In this document: positions 9,179 to 17,052 of the stretch, piece by piece
Layout: every line of letters begins with the position of its first letter
Numbering within the stretch: position 1 is the stretch's first letter
Assembly: GCF_900141985.1 (NCBI RefSeq)
Contig: NZ_FQZK01000011.1
Span: forward strand, 1 to 64,000
Length of the DNA: 64,000 nucleotides
Origin: Nocardiopsis flavescens
GTDB taxonomy: Bacteria > Actinomycetota > Actinomycetes > Streptosporangiales > Streptosporangiaceae
Reading direction: 5' to 3'
Made by a program: the position numbers and the translations under genes
Notes under the pieces: generated by a model
Seen by the model: the letters and a program-made list of their open reading frames with translations, nothing else
Database searches by the model: none
What the model was told of the DNA's origin: nothing

Positions 9179-10372
9179 GTGGAGACCGCGGAGACCGTGG
9201 AGGAATCCCCCCGGCTGGACCGGACCAAACTGCTGGCGGCCCGCTACCGGGCCGCCAAGGACCGCCCCTACCTGGCGTCGGCGCTGTACTCGCTGACGGT
9301 GGTGGAGAGCCGCCGGGTGCCCACGATGGGGGTGGACCGCCGGTGGCGGTGCTACGTGTCGCCCGGGTTCGTGGCGGCGACGACCGTCCCGGAGCTGGCG
9401 GGCGTGTGGATCCACGAGGTGTCCCACCTGCTGCGCGACCACCACGGGCGCAGCGACCGGCTGCCCGCCGCCGACCAGCGCGACCACCTGCGGGTGAACA
9501 TCGCGCAGGACTGCGAGATCAACGACGACATCCTCTCCGACGGGCTGGAGCTGCCCGGGGGGACGATGAGCCCCGGGCGGTTCGGGATGCCCGACGGGCT
9601 GATGTTCGAGGCGTACCTGCGGCTGCTGCCCGAGGAGGTCGGGTCCGCCGACTGCGGGTCGGGGGCGCACGGCGTGGAACGCCCGTGGGAGGAGGGCGGC
9701 CACGGCGGCGGGGTCGGCGACGTGGAGGCCGACGCGCTGCGCCGGGCCACGGCGGAGGCGATGCGCTCCCACCGGCGCGCCCGGGGGAGCCTGCCCGGGG
9801 GCTGGCAGCGGTGGGCGGAGGAGATCCTCCAGCCCACCGTGGACTGGCGCCGGGTGCTGGCGGGGGCGGTGCGCGAGGCGCTGGCCTGGGCCGGGGGCGC
9901 GGTGGACTACACGTACTCGCGGCCCTCCCGGCGCAGCGGCGCGCTGCGCGGGGTGGTGCTGCCGAGCCTGCGCCGCCCGATGCCCCGGGTGGCGGTGGTG
10001 GTGGACACCTCCGGCTCCATGGGCGACGACGACCTGGCGGCGGCGCTGGCGGAGATCTCGGGCGTGCTCAAGGAGGTGGGCGTGGGCAGGGAGCGGGTGT
10101 CGGTGCTGGCCTGCGACGCCGACGTGCAGGCGGCCCGCCGGGTGACCTCCGCCGACCAGGTGGAGCTGCTGGGCGGCGGCGGGACCGACATGCGGGTGGG
10201 CATCGAGGCGGCGCTGCGCGCCCCGCAGCGCCCGCAGGTGGTCGTCGTGCTGACCGACGGGTACACGCCGTGGCCGGCGGAGCCGTCATCGGCCCGGGTG
10301 GTCGCGGCGCTGATCGGGGACGCCCCGCCCGAGCCCCCGCCGTGGATCGAGTCGGTGCGCGTCACACGGTGA
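9179..10372 (+). CDS. Metallopeptidase-like/VWA protein (DUF2201 type)
   Basis: The 397-aa protein has two parts. The N-terminal half contains HEVSHLLRDHH (H79-E-V-S-H83), the HExxH zinc-site pattern of the putative metallopeptidase domain found with VWA-like DUF2201 proteins, followed by NIAQDCEINDDI. The C-terminal part from about residue 265 is a von Willebrand A-like domain with a MIDAS motif, VVDTSGSMGDDD, and a later LLGGGGTDMRVGIEAA and VVVLTDGYTPWP. It begins with GTG 4 bp after the MoxR-type ATPase, so the two are surely one unit, an ATPase and its metal-dependent adaptor or effector. A hairpin follows its stop. No secretion signal is seen. Actual peptidase activity is unproven. Confidence 0.83.
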   Translation: METAETVEESPRLDRTKLLAARYRAAKDRPYLASALYSLTVVESRRVPTMGVDRRWRCYVSPGFVAATTVPELAGVWIHEVSHLLRDHHGRSDRLPAADQRDHLRVNIAQDCEINDDILSDGLELPGGTMSPGRFGMPDGLMFEAYLRLLPEEVGSADCGSGAHGVERPWEEGGHGGGVGDVEADALRRATAEAMRSHRRARGSLPGGWQRWAEEILQPTVDWRRVLAGAVREALAWAGGAVDYTYSRPSRRSGALRGVVLPSLRRPMPRVAVVVDTSGSMGDDDLAAALAEISGVLKEVGVGRERVSVLACDADVQAARRVTSADQVELLGGGGTDMRVGIEAALRAPQRPQVVVVLTDGYTPWPAEPSSARVVAALIGDAPPEPPPWIESVRVTR

Positions 10373-10374
10373 GC

Positions 10375-10399
10375 GGGCGGCCCCGGTCCAGGGCCGCCC
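10375..10399. terminator. Hairpin after the VWA gene
   Basis: GGGCGGCCC (10375-10383) and GGGCCGCCC (10391-10399) form a 9-bp stem with a 7-nt loop directly between the convergent VWA and GH3 genes. There is no U-tract, as is common for terminators in high-GC actinobacteria. It could act in both directions. Confidence 0.55.
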
Positions 10400-10415
10400 G
10401 GCCACCGGGTACCGG

Positions 10416-13193
10416 TCACCCGGTGACGAGGGTGACGGCGGCCACGGCGACGCCGGGCTCGTCGCAGACCAGGTAGAGGTCGCGGACCCCGTCCGCGGCC
10501 GGGGCATCGCCCGCGACCTCCGCGAAGGCGTAGGGCCCCGCGCCCCCGGGGAGGTCCAGCCGCGCCAGGGTCGGCCCGGTACCGGGGTCGTCGAGCACCG
10601 CCCGCAGGGTCGCGGGCCGGTCGGCGCGGGCGAGCACCCGGACGCCGGCGGCTCCGGTGAGGTCGGTGTCGCGGAACAGCAGGCGGGCGCCCGGGCCCGT
10701 GAAGCGCACCGCGTCGCCGCGCTCGGGTGAGAGCGGGCACAGCTCGGTGCCGCGCTCCTCCTCGTACCCGGCGGCCGACCAGGTGCCGCGGCGGACCGCG
10801 GGCGGCTCGCCCGGGACGCGCAGCGGCGCGGTCCCCCGGATGTCGGCGGCCGAGCGCCCCACCAGCACCTCCCTGGGGGCGTCCTCCACGGTGAAGCGCT
10901 CGCGGACGGTGTCCCAGCGGGCCAGGTCGGCGGTGTCGAACGCGACCTCCACGACGGCCTCCTCCCCCGGCTCCAGGCGCAGCCGGGCGAACCCGCGCAG
11001 CGCCCGCACCGGGACCCGCACCCGCGAGGCGAGCTGGCGGGTGTACACCTGCACGACCTCCTCCAGCGGCCGGTCCCCGGGGTTGGCCACCGGCACCCGC
11101 ACGGTCACCCGGCCGCCGTCGACGGCCGCCTGCGGCTCCCCGTAGACGGGCTCGGCGTACCCCAGCCCGTGGCCGAACGGGAACAGGGGCTCGCCCTCGA
11201 AGTACAGGTAGGTGGCCCCGGACCCGATGACGTCGTAGTCGAGCAGGTCCGGCAGGTCGTCGGCGGAGCGGTACCAGGTCTGGGTGAGGCGCCCGGCGGG
11301 CTCGGCGTCGCCGAACAGCACGTCGGCCAGGGCGCGGCCGTACTCCTGGCCGCCGTGCGCGGACCACAGCACGGCCGGGACGGCGTCGGCCGCCCCCGTG
11401 AGCGCGAAGGGGCAGCCGCTGCTCACCGCCAGCACCGTGGCGGGGTTGGCCGAGCGCACCAGCCGGACCAGGTGCCGCTGGGCGTCGGGGAGTTCCAGGT
11501 CGGCCCGGTCCTCGGTCTCGCGCCCGTTGACCATGGGGTGGTCGCCGACGACCACCACGGCGGCGTCGGCGGTGGCGGCGGCGCGGGCGGCCTCCAGGGC
11601 GCCAGAGGACACCCGGTCGATCCAGAACGGGCAGGCCGCGCCGGGTTCCCCGACCAGGGCCAGCACCCCGTCGGCGCGGACCCCGACCCGCCGCCCGGTG
11701 TGGACCTGGACCAGGTGGAAGGGGCCCTCGGGGCCGCCCGCCGAGGTGGCCTCCTCCAGGCGCAGGGTCTGGCGCACCTCCCAGCCGCCCGGTCCGGGGG
11801 CGGTGCAGGCCAGCGCCCCGTCCGGGCCCTCGTCCAGGTGCAGCCCGGTGCGCTCGGAGCGCAGGGTGAACGCCCCGCCGCCCCAGTCCAGCAGGGCGAA
11901 CGCGTCGCCGTCGCCGGCGGCCAGGCGCAGCGGGCCCTCCTGCGGCTCGACGACCGCCGTCACCAGGGAGGTGAGCCGGATGCGGTCGGCGCCGTCGTGG
12001 TGGACGACCTCGACGCGCTCGGCGACGCCCTCCCGGGCGGTGACGGTGTAGGGCGGGGTCCCGCTGTACCAGTCCGCCAGGACGGTGTCGGCGAGCGGCC
12101 CCACGACCGCGACCCGGCGCACGCCGCGCAGCGGCAGCACCCCGTCCTCGTTGCGGAGCAGGACCAGGGAGCGGGTCGCGGCCTCCCGGGCCAGGGCCCG
12201 GTGGGCGGGGGTGTCCAGGGAGCCCTCGGGGGCCGGCCCCGGGTCGAACTCGCCCAGGCGCAGCCGCACGGAGAGCACCCGGCGGACCGCCCGCTCCAGG
12301 TCCGCGTCGGTGAGCAGCCCGCGCCGCAGGGCCTCGCGCAGGTGGGCGAGGGTGTCTTCGGGGCGGTCGTCGTCCTGGGTGAAGGAGTCCAGGCCGGCCC
12401 GGACGGCGTGGGCGTAGGCGGTGGGCCCGTCGGGGTGGAAGCCCTGGAGGCCGAAGAGGTTGCCGGGGGCCATGGCGTCGCTGACGACGAGGAGTTCGTC
12501 GGGGGCGGCCGTGCGCAGCGCCTCCCCGATGAGCGGGCTCAGGTGGGCGGGCCGGCCGTTGACCAGGTTGTAGGAGGGCATGACCGCGACGGCCGCGCCG
12601 GAGCGCAGGGCGGGCAGGTAGGCGGGCAGCTCGTATTCGTGCAGCACCCGCGGCGGCAGCCCGCTGGAGGTGGTGCACCGGTCGGTCTCGTTGTTGTAGC
12701 CCAGGAAGTGCTTGAGGGTGGGCGCGGTGCGCAGCCGCGGACCGTCCCCGGCCAGTCCGCGGGCGTAGGCGGTGGACAGGAGCCCGGTGAGCCACGGGTC
12801 CTCCGACCAGCCCTCCTCGTTGCGGCCCCAGCGGGGGTCGCGCAGCGGGTTGACGACCGGCGCCCACACGTTGCGCCCGGCGCCGCGCCCGCGGGCGGCC
12901 AGGACCTCGTCGGCGACCGCCTCCCCGACCCGGCGCACCAGGTCCGGGTCCCAGGTCGCGGCCAGGCCCAGCGCCTGCGGGAAGACGGTGGCGGTGCCCA
13001 GCCAGGCGAGGCCGTGCAGGGCCTCGGTCCCGGTGCGGAACGCGGCCAGGCCCAGCCGCGGGACGGGCGCCTGGTACTGGTGCAGCAGCCCGAGCCGCTC
13101 CTCGGTGGTGAGGGCGGCGACCAGGGACTCCAGGCGCTCCCCGTCCGGCCGGGGCGGATCGGTGTCTGCGGGGTCGGTGACCGGGTTGCTCAT
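10416..13193 (-). CDS. GH3 beta-glucosidase/beta-xylosidase
   Basis: This 925-aa protein is a glycoside hydrolase family 3 enzyme; in this locus it most likely removes beta-glucose from the backbone end of debranched xyloglucan oligosaccharides. KHFLGYNNE (residues ~161-169) and VVSDAM are family signatures; D239 in VVSDAM is the expected nucleophile. The (alpha/beta)6 domain (ATRSLVLLRNEDGVLPL, VVVVGDHPMVNGRETEDR) is interrupted at ~404-530 by an extra beta-rich insert. A fibronectin-III-like domain (~660-740) and a further beta-sandwich tail follow. No signal peptide is present, so it acts in the cytoplasm. The ATG at 13193 is used because upstream residues lack coding character and GAGAGAC precedes it. 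A LacI-type operator lies ~40 bp upstream. Beta-xylosidase activity is an alternative. Confidence 0.88.
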   Translation of the reverse strand: MSNPVTDPADTDPPRPDGERLESLVAALTTEERLGLLHQYQAPVPRLGLAAFRTGTEALHGLAWLGTATVFPQALGLAATWDPDLVRRVGEAVADEVLAARGRGAGRNVWAPVVNPLRDPRWGRNEEGWSEDPWLTGLLSTAYARGLAGDGPRLRTAPTLKHFLGYNNETDRCTTSSGLPPRVLHEYELPAYLPALRSGAAVAVMPSYNLVNGRPAHLSPLIGEALRTAAPDELLVVSDAMAPGNLFGLQGFHPDGPTAYAHAVRAGLDSFTQDDDRPEDTLAHLREALRRGLLTDADLERAVRRVLSVRLRLGEFDPGPAPEGSLDTPAHRALAREAATRSLVLLRNEDGVLPLRGVRRVAVVGPLADTVLADWYSGTPPYTVTAREGVAERVEVVHHDGADRIRLTSLVTAVVEPQEGPLRLAAGDGDAFALLDWGGGAFTLRSERTGLHLDEGPDGALACTAPGPGGWEVRQTLRLEEATSAGGPEGPFHLVQVHTGRRVGVRADGVLALVGEPGAACPFWIDRVSSGALEAARAAATADAAVVVVGDHPMVNGRETEDRADLELPDAQRHLVRLVRSANPATVLAVSSGCPFALTGAADAVPAVLWSAHGGQEYGRALADVLFGDAEPAGRLTQTWYRSADDLPDLLDYDVIGSGATYLYFEGEPLFPFGHGLGYAEPVYGEPQAAVDGGRVTVRVPVANPGDRPLEEVVQVYTRQLASRVRVPVRALRGFARLRLEPGEEAVVEVAFDTADLARWDTVRERFTVEDAPREVLVGRSAADIRGTAPLRVPGEPPAVRRGTWSAAGYEEERGTELCPLSPERGDAVRFTGPGARLLFRDTDLTGAAGVRVLARADRPATLRAVLDDPGTGPTLARLDLPGGAGPYAFAEVAGDAPAADGVRDLYLVCDEPGVAVAAVTLVTG

Positions 13194-13232
13194 GGGGCGT
13201 CCGTCTCTCCCGGGTGCCAATGTCCAGCGAAA

Positions 13233-13246
13233 TCGAAACGCTTCGA
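13233..13246. promoter_or_regulatory. LacI-type operator, GH3/importer intergenic region
   Basis: TCGAAACGCTTCGA is a 14-bp palindrome with one mismatch, 40 bp upstream of the GH3 start and 144 bp upstream of the importer operon. It is nearly identical to sites before the GH74, GH31 and lacI genes. The CG centre is typical for LacI-family repressors, so it probably serves the LacI encoded at 28170-29156 and may control both divergent units. Confidence 0.7.
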
Positions 13247-13290
13247 CTCCGTTCGCCGCAGGACCCTTGTGCGGCAGATCACAGTGGACT

Positions 13291-13322
13291 AACTTGCAGT
13301 TTCCAACGGCCGAATAATTCAT
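13291..13322 (+). promoter_or_regulatory. AT-rich promoter region of the importer operon
   Basis: An unusually AT-rich stretch contains a -35-like TTGCAG (13294-13299) and, 17 bp on, ATTCAT (13317-13322); TAATTC at 13315 is an alternative -10. The -35 lies inside a perfect inverted repeat, AACT-TGC-AGTT (13291-13301), which might be a second operator. The solute-binding lipoprotein starts at 13390. Confidence 0.35.
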
Positions 13323-13389
13323 AGCAAAATGGCCGCTCGTTTCCTACCCCCCGGGCCACGCGGGTCCGACCGCACGAAGGAACGACGCT

Positions 13390-15042
13390 ATGCGCCTCCA
13401 CCCCCCGATCCCCACCCGCCGCCGTTTCCTCGGGCTCGCCGGCGCCGGCGCGCTCGCCGCCCTCTCCCCTTCCGTCCTCACCTCCTGCTCCCCCGGCGAG
13501 GGGGCCGGCGGCGGGTCCGCCGCGGAGGCCGGATCGCTCGACTCCCTGATCCCCACCCACATCCCCTTCGAGGGCGTCGTCCCCGACGTCGAGGGGCTGC
13601 ACGGCGCCCCCGACGGGTTCACGTCCTACCCCGCCGAGTTCATCCGCGCCGTCCCCGAGCCCCCCGGCCGCGGCGGGAGCTACACGGCGATGACGCCGCT
13701 GTGGGGGCCGCTGCCGCCCGGCCCGGGGAACAACTCCTTCTTCGACCACGTCAACGGGCGCCTGGGCACCACCGTCGAGTTCAACTTCCAGGACGGCAAC
13801 ACCGTCATCGACAAGATGAACGCGGTGATCGCCGGGCGCGACGTCGCCGACCTCACGATGATCCCGGACTGGGTCATCAACCTGATGCCCCAGTTCAACC
13901 GCGCTGTGGGCGAGCTGTTCGAGGACCTGACCCCCCACCTGGCGGGCGACGCGGCCGCCGCCTACCCGCTGCTGGCCAACCTGGAGAGCGACGCCTGGCG
14001 CTGGAACGTCTTCAACGACCGGCTCCAGGGCGTGCCCTGGCCGGCCGAGCCGTTCGGCAACTGGGTGCTGTACCGGCGCGACCTGCTGGAGGAGTACGGG
14101 CTGGAGGCCCCCACCACCCCGGACGAGCTGTTCGCGATCGGCGAGGAGGTCAACGACCCCGGCGGCGACCGGTGGGCGTTCGGCGACTTCACCCTGAGCA
14201 TGCGGCAGGTCTTCGGAGCGCCCAAGCAGTGGCGCTACTCCGGCGGCGAGCTGACCCACATGTTCGAGACCGACGAGTGGCGGGCGAGCGTCGAGTTCAT
14301 GCGCCGGATCTTCGACGCCGGCCTGGTCCACCCCGACATCGTCGCCCTGGGCGACAACTCCAAGGAGCTGCTCAACTCCGGCCGGATCGTGTTCAACCAG
14401 GACGGCATCGGCGCCTGGCACGAGGCCTACGGGCAGATGCTGGGCGACGCGCCGGACTTCCGCCTGGACCTCATGCCGGTGTTCGGCGCGAACGGCGCCG
14501 ACCCCGTCATGCACCGGTCCGACCCCTCCGCACAGTCGGTGTTCGTCCGCAGGGGCCTGGAGCCCGAACAGATCGAGGAGCTGCTGGGCGTCCTGAACTT
14601 CTGCGCCGCCCCGTTCGGCACCCGCGAGTACATGGACTACCGCTACGGGGAGGAGGGCGTCCACCACGAGCTGGACGGCGACGGCGCGCCGCAGCTCACC
14701 GACCTGGGCGCCGGCGAGGTCAACGACGGCTACTACTTCATCAGCGGCCGGCCCCCGGCCGTCACGGAGAGCCAGTTCCCGGACTTCGTGGAGTGGAAGA
14801 CCGCCTGGTACAACAACGCGGCGCGGTTCTCGGAGGAGGACCCCTTCGCGGGCATCCGCATCCAGCGCCCCGAGCGGTTCGCCGGGGCGGAGACTCCGCT
14901 CACCGACAGGGTGCAGGACATCATCCGCGGGCGCGAGGACCTGGGCGCGCTGGACGGGGCCGTCGCGGACTGGCGGCGCGACGGCGGCGACGAGGGCCGC
15001 GAGTTCTACCTCGGCGTGCTCCAGGAGCACGGCCGTGACTGA
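13390..15042 (+). CDS. ABC sugar importer, solute-binding lipoprotein (Tat)
   Basis: This 550-aa extracytoplasmic solute-binding protein should capture xyloglucan-derived oligosaccharides outside the membrane. The N-terminus has a twin-arginine motif (RRRFLG, residues 10-15) and a lipobox ending at C33 (SVLTSC), so it is probably exported folded by Tat and lipid-anchored. Its length and partner permeases resemble the LplA/LplB/LplC type of large family-1 binding proteins used for oligosaccharides. GAAGGA lies before the ATG. The gene overlaps the first permease by 8 bp, and no ATPase gene follows, as is common in actinomycetes where one ATPase such as MsiK serves several importers. The ligand is inferred from neighbours, not from the sequence. 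Confidence 0.9.
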   Translation: MRLHPPIPTRRRFLGLAGAGALAALSPSVLTSCSPGEGAGGGSAAEAGSLDSLIPTHIPFEGVVPDVEGLHGAPDGFTSYPAEFIRAVPEPPGRGGSYTAMTPLWGPLPPGPGNNSFFDHVNGRLGTTVEFNFQDGNTVIDKMNAVIAGRDVADLTMIPDWVINLMPQFNRAVGELFEDLTPHLAGDAAAAYPLLANLESDAWRWNVFNDRLQGVPWPAEPFGNWVLYRRDLLEEYGLEAPTTPDELFAIGEEVNDPGGDRWAFGDFTLSMRQVFGAPKQWRYSGGELTHMFETDEWRASVEFMRRIFDAGLVHPDIVALGDNSKELLNSGRIVFNQDGIGAWHEAYGQMLGDAPDFRLDLMPVFGANGADPVMHRSDPSAQSVFVRRGLEPEQIEELLGVLNFCAAPFGTREYMDYRYGEEGVHHELDGDGAPQLTDLGAGEVNDGYYFISGRPPAVTESQFPDFVEWKTAWYNNAARFSEEDPFAGIRIQRPERFAGAETPLTDRVQDIIRGREDLGALDGAVADWRRDGGDEGREFYLGVLQEHGRD

Positions 15043-16048
15043 ACGGGCCGCGGCCACGGCCCCCTCCCCCGACCGGGCTCTGGCCCCGCCCCCGCGGCGG
15101 CGGGACCGGTCGGGGCGGGGGCGCCGGTCGGGGCGGGGACCCTCCCTGCGGGCCCGGTGGCTGCGCGACCGCTCCCTGCTGCTGATGACGCTGCCCGCGA
15201 TCGGCCTGCTGGCGGTGTTCCACTACGTCCCCACGTTCGGGAACATCATCGCGTTCCAGCAGTACAACCCGTGGGACGGCGTCGCCGGCAGCCCCTGGGT
15301 GGGCCTCTACCAGTTCGAGCGGCTGTTCACCGACCCCCGGTTCTGGAACGCGGTGGGCAACACGCTGGTCATCGCCGCGGTCCAGCTGGTGTTCTTCTTC
15401 CCGGTGCCGATCGCGCTGGCGATCCTGCTGGACAGCGTGCTGGCCCGCCGCGTCCGGCTGGTGCTCCAGAGCATCGTGTACATGCCGCACTTCTTCTCGT
15501 GGGTGCTGGTGGTGACCCTGTTCCAGCAGATCCTGGGCGGGGCCGGGCTCGTCTCGCAGGCCCTGCGGGGCGCGGGGTACGCGCCGCTGGACATCATGGC
15601 CAGCCCCGACGCGTTCCTGCTCGTCGTCACCTCACAGATGGTCTGGAAGGACGCCGGGTGGGGCACGATCATCTTCCTGGCGGCGCTGGCCGCCATCGAC
15701 CAGAACCTCTACGAGTCGGCGGCCGTGGACGGCGCGAACCGGTGGCGGCGGATGTGGCACATCACCCTGCCGGGGCTGCGGCCGGTGATCGTGCTGCTGC
15801 TCATCCTCAAGCTCGGCGACATCCTCAACGTCGGCTTCGAGCAGTTCTACCTGCAACGGGACGCCTTCGGCTCGGGCGTCTCGGAGGTCATGGACACGTA
15901 CGTCTACCACCAGACCCTGGTCACCGGGAACTTCAGCGCGGGCGCGGCGGCGGGCCTGCTCAAGGGCGCCGTGGGGCTCGTGCTGATCCTGGTCGCCAAC
16001 AAGACGGCCCACCTGATGGGCGAACACGGGGTGTACCGACGCTCATGA
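15035..16048 (+). CDS. ABC sugar importer permease, LplB-like
   Basis: The 337-aa integral membrane protein is the first permease of the oligosaccharide importer. About six transmembrane helices follow a basic, Pro/Arg-rich cytoplasmic N-terminus (first helix LLLMTLPAIGLLAVFHYVPTF, residues ~49 onward). The cytoplasmic coupling loop with the EAA-type motif is YESAAVDGANRWRRMWHITL, which docks to the ATPase. Start GTG at 15035 lies inside the end of the binding-protein gene, and its own stop overlaps the ATG of the next permease (ATGA), showing a tightly coupled operon. The QYNPWDG and YLQRDAFGSGVSEVMDTY segments are typical of the LplB/YteP group. The imported sugar is inferred from the locus. 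Confidence 0.9.
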   Translation: MTERAAATAPSPDRALAPPPRRRDRSGRGRRSGRGPSLRARWLRDRSLLLMTLPAIGLLAVFHYVPTFGNIIAFQQYNPWDGVAGSPWVGLYQFERLFTDPRFWNAVGNTLVIAAVQLVFFFPVPIALAILLDSVLARRVRLVLQSIVYMPHFFSWVLVVTLFQQILGGAGLVSQALRGAGYAPLDIMASPDAFLLVVTSQMVWKDAGWGTIIFLAALAAIDQNLYESAAVDGANRWRRMWHITLPGLRPVIVLLLILKLGDILNVGFEQFYLQRDAFGSGVSEVMDTYVYHQTLVTGNFSAGAAAGLLKGAVGLVLILVANKTAHLMGEHGVYRRS

Positions 16049-16956
16049 GCACACTGTCCAGGAGCCGCCCGGTCTGGGCGGAGCGGCCGTCCCTGCCCGC
16101 GCGGGCCGCGAAGAACACCGTCCTGGCGGCCGTCGCGGCCGTCGTCCTGCTGCCGATCTACGTCGTGGTCCTGACCAGTCTTTCGCCCGCCTCCGCGGTG
16201 ACCGCCGCGGGCGGGCTGGTGGTGGTGCCCGGCGGGATCTCCTTCCAGGCGTACGCCGACCTGTTCTCGGGGGGCGTGGTGACCCGGGCGGTGCTGGTGA
16301 GCCTGGGCGTCACCGCCGCGGGCACACTGGTGAGCCTGACCGCGACCGTGCTGGCGGCCTACGGGCTGTCCCGGCCGGGTTCGCTGCTGCACCGGCCGCT
16401 GCTGTTCGCCGTGCTGCTGACGTTCCTGTTCGCCCCCGGGATGATCCCGCTGTACCTGCTGGTCAGCGACCTGGGGATGATCGACTCCTACGCGGCGCTG
16501 ATCCTGCCGACGGCGGTGAACGCGTTCAACCTGGTGGTGATGCGGGCGTTCTTCATGAACCTGCCCGGGGAGATCGCCGACAGCGCCCGGATCGACGGGG
16601 CCGGGGAGTGGACGATCCTCCTCCGCCTGGTGCTGCCGATGTCCAAGGGGGTCACCGCCGTGGTCGGGCTGTTCTACGCGGTGGGCTACTGGAACGCCTT
16701 CTTCAACGCGATCCTCTACCTCAACGACAACGCCAGGTGGCCGCTCCAGCTGATCCTGCGCCAGTACGTGCAGCAGGGCCAGCAGCTCAACTCCGGCTCG
16801 CTGATCGGGGACGCGGTGCAGGGCACCGCGTCGGCGCCCAACCTGGCGGTGCAGATGGCGATCGTGGTGGTGGCGCTGGTGCCGGTGACGCTGATCTACC
16901 CGCTGGTGCAGAAGCACTTCACCAAGGGGGTCATCATCGGCGCCGTCAAGGGCTGA
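16045..16956 (+). CDS. ABC sugar importer permease, LplC-like
   Basis: This 303-aa membrane protein is the second permease of the importer, of the LplC/YtcP type. It has six predicted helices starting with TVLAAVAAVVLLPIYVVVLT; the ATPase-docking loop is EIADSARIDGAGEWTILLRL, and the C-terminus (YPLVQKHFTKGVIIGAVKG) is a family hallmark. The ATG at 16045 overlaps the upstream stop by ATGA, so a longer reading frame upstream is rejected. It ends the operon; two strong hairpins separate it from the convergent GH74 gene. It pairs with the LplB-like permease to form the channel for oligosaccharides captured by the lipoprotein. Confidence 0.9.
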   Translation: MSTLSRSRPVWAERPSLPARAAKNTVLAAVAAVVLLPIYVVVLTSLSPASAVTAAGGLVVVPGGISFQAYADLFSGGVVTRAVLVSLGVTAAGTLVSLTATVLAAYGLSRPGSLLHRPLLFAVLLTFLFAPGMIPLYLLVSDLGMIDSYAALILPTAVNAFNLVVMRAFFMNLPGEIADSARIDGAGEWTILLRLVLPMSKGVTAVVGLFYAVGYWNAFFNAILYLNDNARWPLQLILRQYVQQGQQLNSGSLIGDAVQGTASAPNLAVQMAIVVVALVPVTLIYPLVQKHFTKGVIIGAVKG

Positions 16957-16969
16957 CGCCCCGGCCGGG

Positions 16970-17011
16970 CCCGTGGTCCCGGCCGCCCCCACCGGCGGCC
17001 GGGACCACGGG
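16970..17011. terminator. Strong hairpin after the importer operon
   Basis: An 18-bp perfect stem (16970-16987 with 16994-17011; arms begin CCCGTGGTCC and end GGACCACGGG) with a 6-nt loop follows the last permease by 13 bp. It should stop transcription of the importer operon and perhaps of GH74 from the other side. Confidence 0.75.
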
Positions 17012-17016
17012 AGCGC

Positions 17017-17044
17017 GGGGAGGTCGGCGCGCGCCGACCTCCCC
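17017..17044. terminator. Perfect palindrome after the GH74 gene
   Basis: A 28-bp perfect palindrome (GGGGAGGTCGGCGC at 17017-17030 and its complement at 17031-17044) lies 8 bp beyond the GH74 stop on the minus strand. Next to the previous hairpin, it makes a double terminator between convergent operons. Confidence 0.7.
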
Positions 17045-17052
17045 GGGCCCGG

